Counted from the first letter of the stretch, positions 10,684 through 21,125 are shown. The stretch: DNA of 64,000 nt from Ziziphus jujuba (GCF_031755915.1 NC_083385.1:1533001-1597000), one strand, 5' to 3'. The notes: generated from the sequence alone by a model not told the origin. A program made the numbers and translations.

Positions 10684-12236
10684 GCATAGTTTTGAGCATA
10701 TAATGAATTGAGAGAAATATCTTTTTAATTTTTTAAATGAAAAAAATATTTTTTAAGCTTCACTTCGGGTTGCTACTATTTTATAAAGAAAAATAATGTA
10801 TATATATAAATTAGTCTCTCTTTTGTAGATACATTTAAGTTAGTCTCTCTTTTATAGATACGTTGACAACTATTTATGTGAAAAACGTTGTTTTTATGTA
10901 TTCCAACAAAAAATCATCCAGGGTCCTTGGATGAGAGAATAATGTTATATGTATACATATATTTGTACCCATATCCCCAAAAAGCTTATAAAAATAGAGC
11001 AACAACATATATAATGGTTTTATTTTTAAGTTTTGGTATGCTTTTGTATGCTAGCTTTAAGATAAATTAATAAGAAATAATCTACTGCTTTATAAAAAAA
11101 TTAAGTATACTAATATAGGAATTTAATTTGTTAACAAATAACTTACCAATTTAGAATTTAATTATAATAAATTTCAAAAATAACATAAATAATATATATA
11201 TTAAAAGACCTTATATAATTAGACTGGCCTACCACCAATGTCTGTCCAGAAGAGAGGAGGGGTACTTGTACTGTAATATAGTAATTCATGGCCAAAAATT
11301 AAAGAGACGACTTGCAGCAGAGTCTCCTCTTGAGTCTTAGTTAATATGTCAAAAGTCTTGTTAACTGTTGTATCTCTCTTCTTCTACTTTGGTTATGGTC
11401 TAGATTCTCATTTACCAATTTCTTTTTTTTCTTTTTTTTCTTTTTCTTTTAATTCTTAGATATAAGAATTTTTTCTTTTTTTAAAAAAATGGAAAAATTG
11501 GGAAAGGAGGATTTCACGCCGATGATATACAAGAACAAAAGGGGGCGAAACGAGGAGAGAAGAGGAATAGTTAAGTAAAAGAACCAGGATAAAAGATGAT
11601 GAGGTTAGTTGATATGCTGAAACGGATAAAACGTCAGATAAGTATTTATAAGCGAAAGCTACCCTTCATTTCCTAGTCCATCCAGAATAACGGCTAGTTG
11701 TAATTGTAATATCCTCAGAATAATTCATGGCCAAAAATCAAAGAGACGACTGGACAGCCGAGTCTCCCCTTAAGTCTTAATTACATGTCAAAAAGTGTTG
11801 CTAATTGTTGTATCTCTCTTTTTATTGTTTGGTCATGGTCTAGATCCTCATTTACCATTTTTGGTCGCTCTGTTAATCCTAATGGACAAAATACTATAAC
11901 TGTAAATTCAAGGTTCCAATATCTTCTGCATTACTAGTTACCTGTATAATTTCTGAATTGAGTAGCTAGATGCTGTGTTCATTGTCGTAAGTATATAGTA
12001 CCTCTAAGTAATAAGTGCCTTCTTTTTAGTTTTCTGGATTTCTAACCAAAATTTAAAGTCTGCTTTTTTGGTTGAGAAACATTATGCTACTCACGTGCAA
12101 GACAGGTTTGTAGGTACCAGAATCAATATGGCGTATCCGATGGATAATATTATTGGATGCATCTAAATACATTTTCCGCACATATCACTCTCGTGCATGA
12201 TCGACCAACCAATTGAAATGATCGGACTTTAATTCC
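9298..12236. repeat. Spacer: GLP 3' flank, AT-rich insert, two upstream modules
   Basis: About 9399-9420 carries the conserved GLP 3' motif TTTCTTTGTCGTGGTTGAG. About 9560-10310 repeats the 3360-4080 flank. From about 10345 to 11260 the sequence is AT-rich insert with a (TA)n run near 10660-10682. An upstream module starts at 11283 (AATTCATGGCCAAAAATT) and is followed at 11722 by a second, complete one (AATTCATGGCCAAAAATC) that leads into the gene at 12370. The first is therefore an orphan. The 11490-11700 stretch is less AT-rich and unassigned. No gene seen. Confidence 0.65.
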
Positions 12237-12243
12237 TATACAA
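12237..12243 (+). promoter_or_regulatory. Degenerate TATA box of GLP 12370
   Basis: TATACAA stands where the sister gene has TATATAA (both within AATTCCTATA.AATTGCTACC). About 55 bases absent from the sister gene (roughly 12252-12306) separate it from the conserved leader text CATATTCC. Confidence 0.45.
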
Positions 12244-12369
12244 TTGCTACCAATCAATATAGATTGATCCGAAATCTGATTCAAATCCAATATAGCACCT
12301 ATGGGCCATATTCCTCACACAAACACCCACCAATCAAAGCACCAAATACTAAACAAGGTGATCAAGATC

Positions 12370-13005
12370 ATGAATTCCCCTGCTTCGATCATCTTTTGTT
12401 TCCTGATCCTATCAGCTTTCTCTCATGCTGCCGTACAAGACTTCTGCGTGGCAGACTATCCGGGTTCCGAAAGCCCTGCAGGCTATTCCTGTAAGAATCC
12501 TGAAAGGGTCACAGTAGATGATTTCGTATTCTCGGGCCTAGGTGTTGCTGGAAATACCTCCAACGCTTTCAAGTCTGGTATTAGAACTGCATTTGTGTCA
12601 GACTTTCCAGGCTTGAACGGCCTTGGAGTTTCAATTGCCCGTGCAGATTTGGCGCCCGGTGGTGTTGTCCCGTTACACTCCCACCCTAAGGCTTCGGAAA
12701 TCTTGGTTCTTGTGGAAGGAACAGTCACTGCTGGTTTTGTCTCCTCAGCCAACAATGTGTATCTAAAAACTCTTAAGAAGGGAGATGCTATGGTCTTCCC
12801 TCAAGGACTGTTGCATTTCGCTGTGAATGCGGGTCACTCTAACGCCCTTGTATTTGTTAGCTTTGGTAGTGAAAGCCCAGGCGTCCAGATTCTGGACACC
12901 GCTTTGTTTGGAAGCAATGTGCCTACCGGATCAATAGCTAAGACTACTTTCCTTGACCCTGCTGTGATTAAAAAGCTTAAGGGAGCTTTTGGAGGCTCCG
13001 GCTAA
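12370..13005 (+). CDS. Germin-like / ABP19-type cupin protein (copy 3 of array)
   Basis: Single-exon gene for a 211-residue secreted cupin, nearly the same as the copy at 8665 in coding sequence, leader and about 600 bases of upstream DNA, so the two are a recent tandem duplication. Signal peptide at residues 1-20; disulfide cysteines C26 and C41; metal ligands H103, H105, E110 (HSHPKASE) and H149 (LLHFAVN). It has one extra residue in the SNAF stretch. Substitutions against its sister include G to K in the first metal box and DII to DAM before the second. ATG 12370 is the family start. An in-frame ATG at 12301, inside DNA the sister lacks, could add 23 residues ahead of the signal peptide if transcripts start upstream of it. 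Role: presumed apoplastic germin-like protein. Confidence 0.95.
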   Translation: MNSPASIIFCFLILSAFSHAAVQDFCVADYPGSESPAGYSCKNPERVTVDDFVFSGLGVAGNTSNAFKSGIRTAFVSDFPGLNGLGVSIARADLAPGGVVPLHSHPKASEILVLVEGTVTAGFVSSANNVYLKTLKKGDAMVFPQGLLHFAVNAGHSNALVFVSFGSESPGVQILDTALFGSNVPTGSIAKTTFLDPAVIKKLKGAFGGSG

Positions 13006-13211
13006 GGTCGCCTCCAGCTTTAGATTATTATAATAAGGACTGCGTACTATTTCGATTGTTTCTAATTGTTTTACTTCCTTTATTTATGTTAACGTTGCCT
13101 TTGGTTTCTTTGTCGTGGTTTAGAAAACCTGTTTTAGTACTAAGCATATGGGATTTTTCCAGTCAATGCACTTGGAAACATGTATAAGCCAAAAAATGTT
13201 GTTGTATGTAA

Positions 13212-13274
<63 letters not shown>

Positions 13275-13688
13275 TTCCCATCCCACGCCAAAATTGAAAA
13301 TTGTATATGCAGTGGATGATAAGCCAAAGCCCTTCCATTTGGTCATGTGATTGGTATGGGAAATAAGTAAAATTTGGAGGTCTTTTATAAATCGTTCTTG
13401 TCAAAATTATATGATTTATAATTCGATTTTTTGGATTTCATGTAACATCGAAATGTTGGTACACATCCTGATTTACAATTGGCGAGGAAAATGTGTTATT
13501 TTTGTTTTTACTCAAAAGTGGAAAGGCAGATACAGGTGAGGTGTCAATTATTTTGTTGGTGAGATAGACACAATTTGGCTTCCCTCGTGCACAATCCTGT
13601 ACATTGGTTTTTTTTTTTTTTTTAATATAAATGCTACCATTTCCCTCACATAAAAAACCAACCAATTCACCTGCTACTACTAAACAAG
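13006..13688. other. Short spacer with (CT)n(TA)n microsatellite and TATA box
   Basis: The GLP 3' motif TTTCTTTGTCGTGGTTTAG lies at about 13105. A compound (CT)n-(TA)n microsatellite spans about 13212-13275. A TATAAA at 13626-13631, after a T-run, is the likely core promoter of the next gene. The open frames at 13140, 13351 and 13438 are not supported. Confidence 0.65.
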
Positions 13689-14342
13689 ATGATGAAGAAG
13701 ATGATGATCTCCCCTGTTTCCTTCATCTTGTCTTTCCTCCTGATCATTTTCTTCTCATCCCATGCTGCGGCGCAAGACTTCTGGCCATCAGACTATTCGG
13801 CTCCTCAAGGCCCTGCAGGTTATTCTTCTAAGAAGTCTGGAAATATTACAGTAGATGATTTTGTATTCTCTGGCCTAGGCGTTGCTGGTAATACCTCCAA
13901 TGTTTTCAAGGCTGCTGTGACCCCTGCATTTGTACAGCAATTCCCAGGAGTGAATGGGCTTGGAGTTTCTCTGGTTCGTGCAGATATAGCCCCAGGTGGT
14001 GTTATCCCATTGCATGCCCATCCAAGGGCTACAGAAATCATACTTCTTGTGGAAGGAACAGTAGTTGCTGGGTTCATCTCCACAGCCAATGATCCCTATA
14101 TAAAAACTCTTAAAAAGGGCGACATTATGGTTTTCCCTAAAGGGCTATTGCATTTCATTGTGAATTCAGCTCCCTCCAACGCCTTGATATTTGCTAGTTT
14201 TAGTAGCGACAACCCGGGTGCTCAGATTCTGGACAATGCTTTGTTTGCAAAGAATTTTCCTAGTGAGTTAATAGCTGCCTCTACTCTACTTGATGTTGCT
14301 GAGGTTAAAAGGCTTAAGGGTGTTTTCGGTGGCTCTGGCTAA
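13689..14342 (+). CDS. Germin-like cupin protein lacking the family disulfide (copy 4)
   Basis: Single-exon gene for a 217-residue secreted cupin. It starts MMKKMM before a hydrophobic signal peptide (about residues 8-27, SSHAA). The metal site is complete: H109, H111 and E116 in HAHPRATE, and H155 in LLHFIVN. Sequons occur at NITV and NTSN. What is odd is that both cysteines of the conserved N-terminal disulfide are gone: QDFC has become QDFW (W32, codon TGG) and GYSC has become GYSS (S47, codon TCT). Each is a single-base change from a Cys codon, and the frame is otherwise intact and well conserved. The following VAD is also changed to PSD. It could be a functional divergent copy or one at the start of decay. 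ATGs at 13689 and 13692 are equally possible. Confidence 0.94.
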   Translation: MMKKMMISPVSFILSFLLIIFFSSHAAAQDFWPSDYSAPQGPAGYSSKKSGNITVDDFVFSGLGVAGNTSNVFKAAVTPAFVQQFPGVNGLGVSLVRADIAPGGVIPLHAHPRATEIILLVEGTVVAGFISTANDPYIKTLKKGDIMVFPKGLLHFIVNSAPSNALIFASFSSDNPGAQILDNALFAKNFPSELIAASTLLDVAEVKRLKGVFGGSG

Positions 14343-16520
14343 TTGATAACCATGTCCAGAAAAATATTTTCAATAAGGAGAGACTGTTTCTTTCTTGCCC
14401 TCTTATAACATAGGTTTCTTATTTTGTCATACGTAGTTGAGCTTACCTAGTAAGCATCGGATTTCTTGTCAGTGATTGAAAACATGAATAAAAGCCACTA
14501 AACGTTATTGTACTCTCTGATATGCGGTTGGCTACGTACTTTTTTATTTTTTTTATTCTTGCTTAAATGGGGAAGATATGTAATCAATCATGTATAAATG
14601 TTATGACAAATATCAATAAACATATTTTGATGATCATTGTTGGTTATCATATATGTACAGGCTAATCAAAACTAGATAGAAGAGGTAGTTTTAATGAAAA
14701 AACGAATCAACCAAAACTTGGTATAAGTTCTAATCCCAAACTAAGAATTGAAAATAATTTGGCAGTACTGGATTCTATTCCTTAATTATATAATCATATA
14801 TATTATTCGTCTATTTTAGTTGAATTATGATAATACATATTTGGTTCATCATATATATATATATATATGAATATCACTTTAGAGGGAATTAAAAATATAT
14901 GAATTAGATGATGTCCATAACCTTATATACTTAATTGAGACATATAAACTATTTTTGGAACAGCATTTGATGTCCAGCTACTTTATTAAGTGTATAGGCC
15001 AGCAGAGATCATGATAAACAATAATGCTGGAAAATTTAATACCCATATTCATTTGTACACCAACAAGGAGTCAAATATTTTACAGGAGAGCTTTAAATTA
15101 ATTCATGATTCAATAATATTGCTCCATGTACACTGGGATTAAAAAAGAGAGCTTAATTAATTCCTAATTAATTGAGTGATGATCAGAGAGGCAGTGGCGG
15201 TGGTGAATAGGACTTGTGGGTTCTTGAACAGGAAAAGTATTAGGAAAAGTGTCATTTTTGGCGTAGCAGTTGGAGAAATTTCTCGTTTGAATGAACCGAT
15301 GGATCGAGTGAAAGGTGAGGGTGTCACTTTCTCAAGTGTTGGTCGAGACACCTCTAAATCTAATCTATATGCAGTTTATGACTTCAATTACATTAATGGC
15401 AGTGCCTTCAAGACTTGGCAAAATCAAGACTTGGCAAAATTATATATATATATATATATATAATTTGCTATTTGATCACAATATGCTAACTTTTCCTAAT
15501 TATTATATTCATATTTTAGATATCGATGTTGAAGTGGAAACAAACCAAATTAGGGAACTCAATTCAAGTTGACGAAAAATATCTAATTTCTAACTAAAAA
15601 CAAAATGTCTTCCTTATTGTAAGGTGAAAAAAATTATCATTTAATTAACTTACATGCAATGCAACACAAAAAATTGGAATCTAATCTGCGTCCAACACTT
15701 CCACACATTTCAAACTCCCTTTTTTTTCTTTTTTTTTGTTTGGAACTTATTAATGGTTAATTAATGTCGGCAAGGTTTCTTTGTCGTGGTTGAGAAGACA
15801 ATGAAACGTGGAATTCTTCTACCCGTTTGCATAAAATTCTGAAACACGTATTTCTACGGCGTGTATTGTCCGGCTCTTTAGATTTTATTTCATAATACAC
15901 CTAGAAGTTATAATTTTAATCGACTTTTGGATAATTTTTTAGAGGAGTCCAAAGTCAATTACATATATTTTTTTCTTTTATATATAAAATATCAAATAAT
16001 CCCATCTTATTTGAAAGGAAGGAATACAAAATTAATTAAAGAACTAATATATATTAAACTTTGTTACAAAGCTGATCAAGAACACATAACCTTCACACTG
16101 GGGTCAAATGATTTTTATTTTTTATTTTTGGTCAAAGGGTCAAACGATTTATTTGCACGTACCGTTAAAGTAAAAACAGATAAAAAAAAAAATTTTAAAA
16201 AAAAAAAAAAGATCAAGGGAATTAACTCAACTCAAAATAACATAAACATAAATCATTGTACGTAATAGCAGATGACTGAAATATATGAATTTATTTTCCT
16301 TGGCTGCATGTCAATTATAAATATAAGAAGAAAAGTCTCATTTAACACATACAACACATCTGGTCAGCGCCGGCGGCGGCTACTTATATACCATATGGAT
16401 AATATCTACCATATGTACAAACAATATACATATATCAACCACATATACATAAAATATGCATAGATATATCATTCCGATCAACGCCGAACAGCTCCAATCA
16501 CTTATCAAAATCAAATTCCC
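14343..16520. other. Spacer with an orphan GLP 3' motif
   Basis: About 14413-14445 is a diverged form of the GLP 3' motif, belonging to the upstream gene. A second, well-preserved copy (TTTCTTTGTCGTGGTTGAG at 15776-15794, preceded by TTAATGTCGGC as at 9380) has no GLP coding sequence in front of it. (TA)n runs lie near 14850 and 15440-15462. The open frame at 15176-15463 (95 codons) has no similarity I recognise. A short GC-rich patch, GCGCCGGCGGCGGC, lies near 16366-16380. Confidence 0.6.
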
Positions 16521-16522
16521 AT

Positions 16523-16603
16523 CATGCATGACCTAAGAACACGTGTAACGGTCAAAGAGAGGGGTTTTCTAAGCTAGGTACGTACCTCCAATTCCTATAT
16601 AAA
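16523..16603 (+). promoter_or_regulatory. Proximal promoter of GLP 16682
   Basis: Within 80 bases there are the palindrome CATGCATG (16523-16530, contains the RY core CATGCA), the palindrome ACACGTGT (16539-16546, contains an ABRE/G-box-like ACGTG core), GGTCAAA (16550-16556, contains the W-box core TTGAC on the minus strand) and the TATA box TATATAAA (16596-16603). The motif classes are established for plants; their use here is inferred. Confidence 0.5.
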
Positions 16604-16681
16604 CCCCATCATATTCCACCCATAAGCACAAACCAACCAGCTTAAAAACCAAAAGCAACCAAGTACTAAACAAAAAGCAAT

Positions 16682-17326
16682 ATGAAGAAGATAATCTCCC
16701 CTGTTGCCATCATCTGTACTTTCCTCCTGATCGTCTCCATCTCTAATGCCGCCGTGCAAGACTTCTGCATAGCAGACTATTCTGCTCCCCAAAGCCCTTC
16801 AGGTTATGCCTGTAAGGATCCTCAAAACGTTACTGCCGACGATTTCGTCTACTCTGGAATAGGCTTTGTTGGGAACACATCGAACATCTTCAAGGCTTCT
16901 ATCACCAATGGATTCTCACCTCAGTTTCCTGGAGTGAATGGGCTTGGACTTTCAATGGCTCGTGCTGATTTGGCACCTGGTGGTGTTGTCCCATTCCACA
17001 GCCACCCGAGGGCTTCAGAGATCTTGCTTGTTTCGGAAGGTAACGTAACTGCCGGGCTTATCAGCTCTAACAACGATGTGTATCTGAAAAATCTCACAAA
17101 GGGTGACATTATTGTCTTCCCTCAAGGGCTATTCCACTTCACTGTGAATATTGCTCCAACTCAAGCACTTGTCTTTGTTAGCTTTAACAGTGAAAACCCG
17201 GGTGTTGAGATTCTGGCCAACACTTTGTTTGCAAGCGATTTGCCTACTGAATACATTGCTACCACTGCTTTCCTTGACCCTGTTGAGATTAGAAGGCTCA
17301 AGGCTCTGTTCGGTGGCTCTGGCTAA
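16682..17326 (+). CDS. Germin-like / ABP19-type cupin protein (copy 5 of array)
   Basis: Single-exon gene for a 214-residue secreted cupin. The signal peptide covers about residues 1-23 (MKKIISPVAI...SNA). Disulfide cysteines are C29 and C44. Metal ligands are H106, H108 and E113 (HSHPRASE) and H152 (QGLFHFTVN, with F for the usual L). It has more N-glycosylation sequons than its neighbours: NVTA, NTSN, NVTA again and NLTK, the last just before the second germin box. The 3' part is the most diverged of the intact copies (ILANTLFASDLP, RRLKALFGGSG), so it is probably an older duplicate. The ATG at 16682 lies 79 bases downstream of a strong TATA box and begins the signal peptide directly. Confidence 0.95.
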   Translation: MKKIISPVAIICTFLLIVSISNAAVQDFCIADYSAPQSPSGYACKDPQNVTADDFVYSGIGFVGNTSNIFKASITNGFSPQFPGVNGLGLSMARADLAPGGVVPFHSHPRASEILLVSEGNVTAGLISSNNDVYLKNLTKGDIIVFPQGLFHFTVNIAPTQALVFVSFNSENPGVEILANTLFASDLPTEYIATTAFLDPVEIRRLKALFGGSG

Positions 17327-19336
17327 GCAGCTATCCAGCTATAATGCTATGTGAAAAAATCACAATAAGGACAGCCTCCAAAAATAATTTCTTTCTTGTT
17401 CTTCCAAATAATGTGTACCATGTCTACACTTTTTTGTTTGTTTGTTTTTTCATATATAGATTATATTGACCATATTGGTAAAATCACAAATAAATTTCCA
17501 TTATTGAATACATAGTATTTCTTTTGTAATCATTCCTCTTTTGCTTGTAGTTTTATTGTACGGTAAAATGAGATATAGATTATACATTTGGTTCAGGCTG
17601 GTCACATGTACCAATGATCTAGTGCACATTAATATTGTTTGATGCAGAAATGTCCAAATAGTACTGATATCATGAGCCCATCAACCCTTCTCGCTCTTTT
17701 TCTAGCCGGTCAAAATGCTTTCAAAGTTCTTCATGTTAATTAATAAATTAATTACTAATTAATCTAAAAACATCATATTTTCAACTTCAAATTAAACAAT
17801 CAATCGTGTTGGTAACCTAAAAAAAAGGGACATTGACTAATTAGTCATGTTACTTGTACAACTAGTTTTTCTACCATTTGGTTTGGTCAAAACCCTACAA
17901 AACAAGGATTTGAGTAAATCTTTTATGCAATTAATTATTCTTGGATGACTATAAATTATTCAAATTTTGAATTTTATAATTTCAAGAGTTTCTGATTAGG
18001 AAGCTTCGTTCATGTCATGTCAAGACTTTTCAGTTTTATTGGGTTATAAAGTTGATAAACAATCGAGGTGGCCAAAGAAATTGAGGATTATCCAGATTCT
18101 CTCCGGAGATATTTGTTAATTTTTATGAAGAAAGGGTAGATAATTAATAATTCAATGGTCATTTTTGGAGGCATGCATGCAGTCCACGATCAAGATTCAA
18201 GAAGGGGTTGTTTTTCTTTTTGTTTCTTACTTTCGCAGCGTAAGTGTGGCTGTGGGGCCAAAGCGTGCATGCTACGGCCACGACAAAATATATATGGCTA
18301 TCACCCCCTTATTCAGTCACAATCTTATCCTTTGCCGCTATTTTACAGGACTTCATCAAATATACAATAATCAGCTTCAAAAAGTAGGAAATTTTTTTAA
18401 TTTTTAATTTTATTATTAAAAAAAAAAGAAAACAACAAACACAAATATAGCATTCTTTGGTGACGTGTGCGGAAGGCAAATTTTACTTTTATTCTATAAC
18501 AAGGTCAATTATTCTTTATCCTTTCGAATTCTGAAGAGCTAATGCATAGAACAGTCCAAATTTGAGTAAAACAGTGAAACTGATAATTTTAGTTATATCT
18601 TCCAGCAATAAGGTAAATTCTAGCTAGCTAGTATCCAGACAGACCTTCTCTGTTTCTCGGTTTGGTACGACGACCATTCAGGACAAAAGAATGCCTTTTA
18701 ATCTTGCCCAACGAAATCTGGAGATTCCCCATAAGATTGGGTATTTGTGACGTCCACACGTTTCTTGGCCATAATTTAAAAAAGCAGTGAGAGCAAGACG
18801 ACTTGCAGAGGCTCCTTTAGCTGTCTCAAAATGTCTTCTTATGCTCGGCTCCTTTATAATGCATCTCTTCTCCATGTGCTCATGGTCCACTTTTGATTTT
18901 TAGCAGTTTTGGACGTTCCTCATGGACTTGCTGTTATCTCTAAATCACGGCGTTGGATGCTTCACTTAGACACACAGAATAAATACTAGTATCAAAATCT
19001 AATTAATTATATTTCACTGTGTTATAAAAAAGCCTGTAGTGCAGGTAACATAATTTTCTCAGTGAGTGGCTAAAGCTGTGATCATTATCATGGATTCATA
19101 AACAGTAACTGCATATGAATGATAGATATTTCTTATCCTGCTGGTACAGAATTTCACATCAAAAGAGTATTCTTGTTGTTATATGGTGAAAATATCATAT
19201 ATTCACATGCAACACAAATTTTGAAATCTGTCGTATTCCATGGATAGCATTACTAGATGCCTCTAACGTTGCCACACATATTACTCATCCACGAGCATAT
19301 TCAGTGAACCAAGATATTCACACCATCTTGTTTCTT
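17327..19336. other. Spacer upstream of GLP 19418
   Basis: No gene recognised. About 18770-18945 is a diverged GLP upstream module (AGACGACTTGCAG, CTCATGGTC, CCTCATGGACTTG). About 19190-19290 matches the block upstream of 8665 and 12370 (TTCACATGCAACACA, GTCGTATTCCATGGATAGCA, TAGATGCCTCTAA). The open frames at 18155-18407 are not supported. Confidence 0.55.
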
Positions 19337-19343
19337 TATAAAT
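19337..19343 (+). promoter_or_regulatory. TATA box of GLP 19418
   Basis: TATAAAT followed by GCTACCA, the same TATA-then-GCTACC order seen at 8587 and 13626. Confidence 0.5.
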
Positions 19344-19417
19344 GCTACCATTTTTCTTTCCACAAACACTGGAAAAAGAAAAAGAAAAAGGCAATGCACC
19401 TATTGAACGAGGTGAAG

Positions 19418-20050
19418 ATGAGTTTCCCAGCTCTCTTCTTAATCTTTTCCTTTCTCTTTTCCTTCTCTAATGCTGCCGTGCAGGACTTCTGTGTTGCTGA
19501 CTATTCAGCTCCTGAAGGCCCTGCTGGCTATTCTTGTAAGAAGGAAGCAAAGGTTACAGTAAATGATTTCGTATTCTCGGGCCTAGGCGTTGCTGGTAAT
19601 ACCTCAAATATTATCAAGGCTGCTGTGACCCCTGCAACTGCATCTGTTTTTCCGGGCTTGAATGGCCTTGGAGTTTCACTTCTTCGGGCAGATTTGGCCC
19701 CTGGTGGTGTTATCCCATTCCACACACACCCTGGAGCTTCAGAACTTGCACTTGTTGTGGACGGGACAATCTGTGCTGGATTTGTGTCCTCAGCCAACAA
19801 TGTCTACTTTAAAACTCTTCAGAAAGGTGACATTATGGTTTTCCCTCAAGGGCTATTGCATTTCCAAATAAATACAGGTAAGACTAAAGCCCTTTTTTAC
19901 GCTAGCTTTAGTAGCGCAATCCCGGGTCTTCAGATTCTGGACTATGCTTTGTTTAAAAACAATTTGCCTACTGAAATAATAGCAGAGACTACTTTCCTTG
20001 ACCCTGCTGTGATTAAAAAGCTTAAGGGTGTTCTTGGTGGCACTAATTAA
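19418..20050 (+). CDS. Auxin-binding protein ABP19a-like germin-like protein (copy 6)
   Basis: Single-exon gene for a 210-residue secreted cupin. The signal peptide covers about residues 1-19 ([10 protein letters not shown]...SNA). Disulfide cysteines are C25 and C40; metal ligands are H102, H104 and E109 (HTHPGASE) and H148 (LLHFQIN). Several marks tie it to peach ABP19a as I remember that protein: HTHPGASE, an extra cysteine in GTICAGF (C119), the [11 protein letters not shown] end and about the same length. The other array members end in GGSG. ABP19a was described as an auxin-binding protein of the germin superfamily; whether this product binds auxin is inference. An in-frame ATG at 19394 adds eight residues; 19418 is chosen for A at -3, G at +4 and the family length. 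It is the right end of the array. Confidence 0.95.
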   Translation: MSFPALFLIFSFLFSFSNAAVQDFCVADYSAPEGPAGYSCKKEAKVTVNDFVFSGLGVAGNTSNIIKAAVTPATASVFPGLNGLGVSLLRADLAPGGVIPFHTHPGASELALVVDGTICAGFVSSANNVYFKTLQKGDIMVFPQGLLHFQINTGKTKALFYASFSSAIPGLQILDYALFKNNLPTEIIAETTFLDPAVIKKLKGVLGGTN

Positions 20051-21125
20051 GCTCTCCAGCAGAGTTTACCATAAGGATTCCAGTGATTGTTTCTTTTCTG
20101 TCCTCTGGTATCAGCATCTACTGTGTTTCTTTGTCGTAATTGAGAAGACCTGTAAGCATGTGGTTCTTCTAATTAGGGATTGGTATTAAGAGAATTTAGC
20201 TATTTTCTTTTGTTTGCTTTGCTTTTAGTAGTTGTGTTTAACGAGTTTAGTCTGGATTCTGAATAATAAACAACAACAAGGCAGATGCCTTCTCAGTTTG
20301 CAATTAAATATGAAAGTTTGCATGTTGTTTATTATGTTTACATTTTTTACGGGGAAAGTTGAAAGTCAATAATGAAATAATGGTGGACTGTTCAACAAAA
20401 TGGTTACTTTATTTTTCTTCCTTTTAAATGCAACCTGAAGTACAACCTCTAAATAACTAGTAAGTTGGGAAAAAAAAAAAAAAAAAAATACAGTTGCCCA
20501 ACCTCCAAAATAGAAAATTTATGTCCAAAAATTATTCTTTTGCGGACATTTTTCAAAAGAAAAGTTCTATTTCAATTAAAGGCCCAAGTTCCAGGGACTA
20601 TACCTTGATCAAACTAACAATCCTGACACTAATCATTATATCAAGCCCATTTCGGATTACCAAAGGCATTTTGTACTAGCCTGTACATATGTGATGATCA
20701 TTCTAAAAAATTCATAACTCTACACAAAATCCATCATAATATCATCTGAAAGAGATCATTTTGTAGTTACACGGAGAATGAACAATTACCCCCATCAAAT
20801 TAAAAAGGAGGGTACTCCATGCATATGCAATCTTGAGTTGAAAAGGACTTTCCACCAATATGGATTTGTGCCTTGGCACCATTCAGAGTCACTGATACTT
20901 CAGAGGGCTTTCCCTCGTGGATCCTTATTATCTCCAGAAAATAGATTGGACATTTGTCTCCAACTTTTACTGGTTTATTACATCCTTTTCACTTGAGCAT
21001 TGATACCTGCGTTTTAAAAGTTTGAGATCGTTCTTCGATAAAATTGAAAGTTTTCTATTTTTCCTCATCAGAGAGAGATTGTATTGTAAAACAAGTTCTT
21101 TCCTTAAGACTTCCTTTTCGCTTTA
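20051..21125. other. Spacer between GLP array and PPR gene
   Basis: The GLP 3' motif (TTTCTTTGTCGTAATTGAG) lies at about 20126. A poly-A run lies at about 20470. No further germin-like sequence appears to its right. The open frames at 20494 and 20778 have no recognisable content. The last about 120 bases are the likely 3' UTR of the PPR gene on the minus strand. Confidence 0.6.

Noticed and set aside
15176..15463. 95-codon plus-strand open frame (MMIREAVAVVNRTC...)
   Set aside because: No family similarity, no signal of splicing, and it runs into a (TA)n repeat; considered a dirigent-like remnant but the spacing of residues did not fit.
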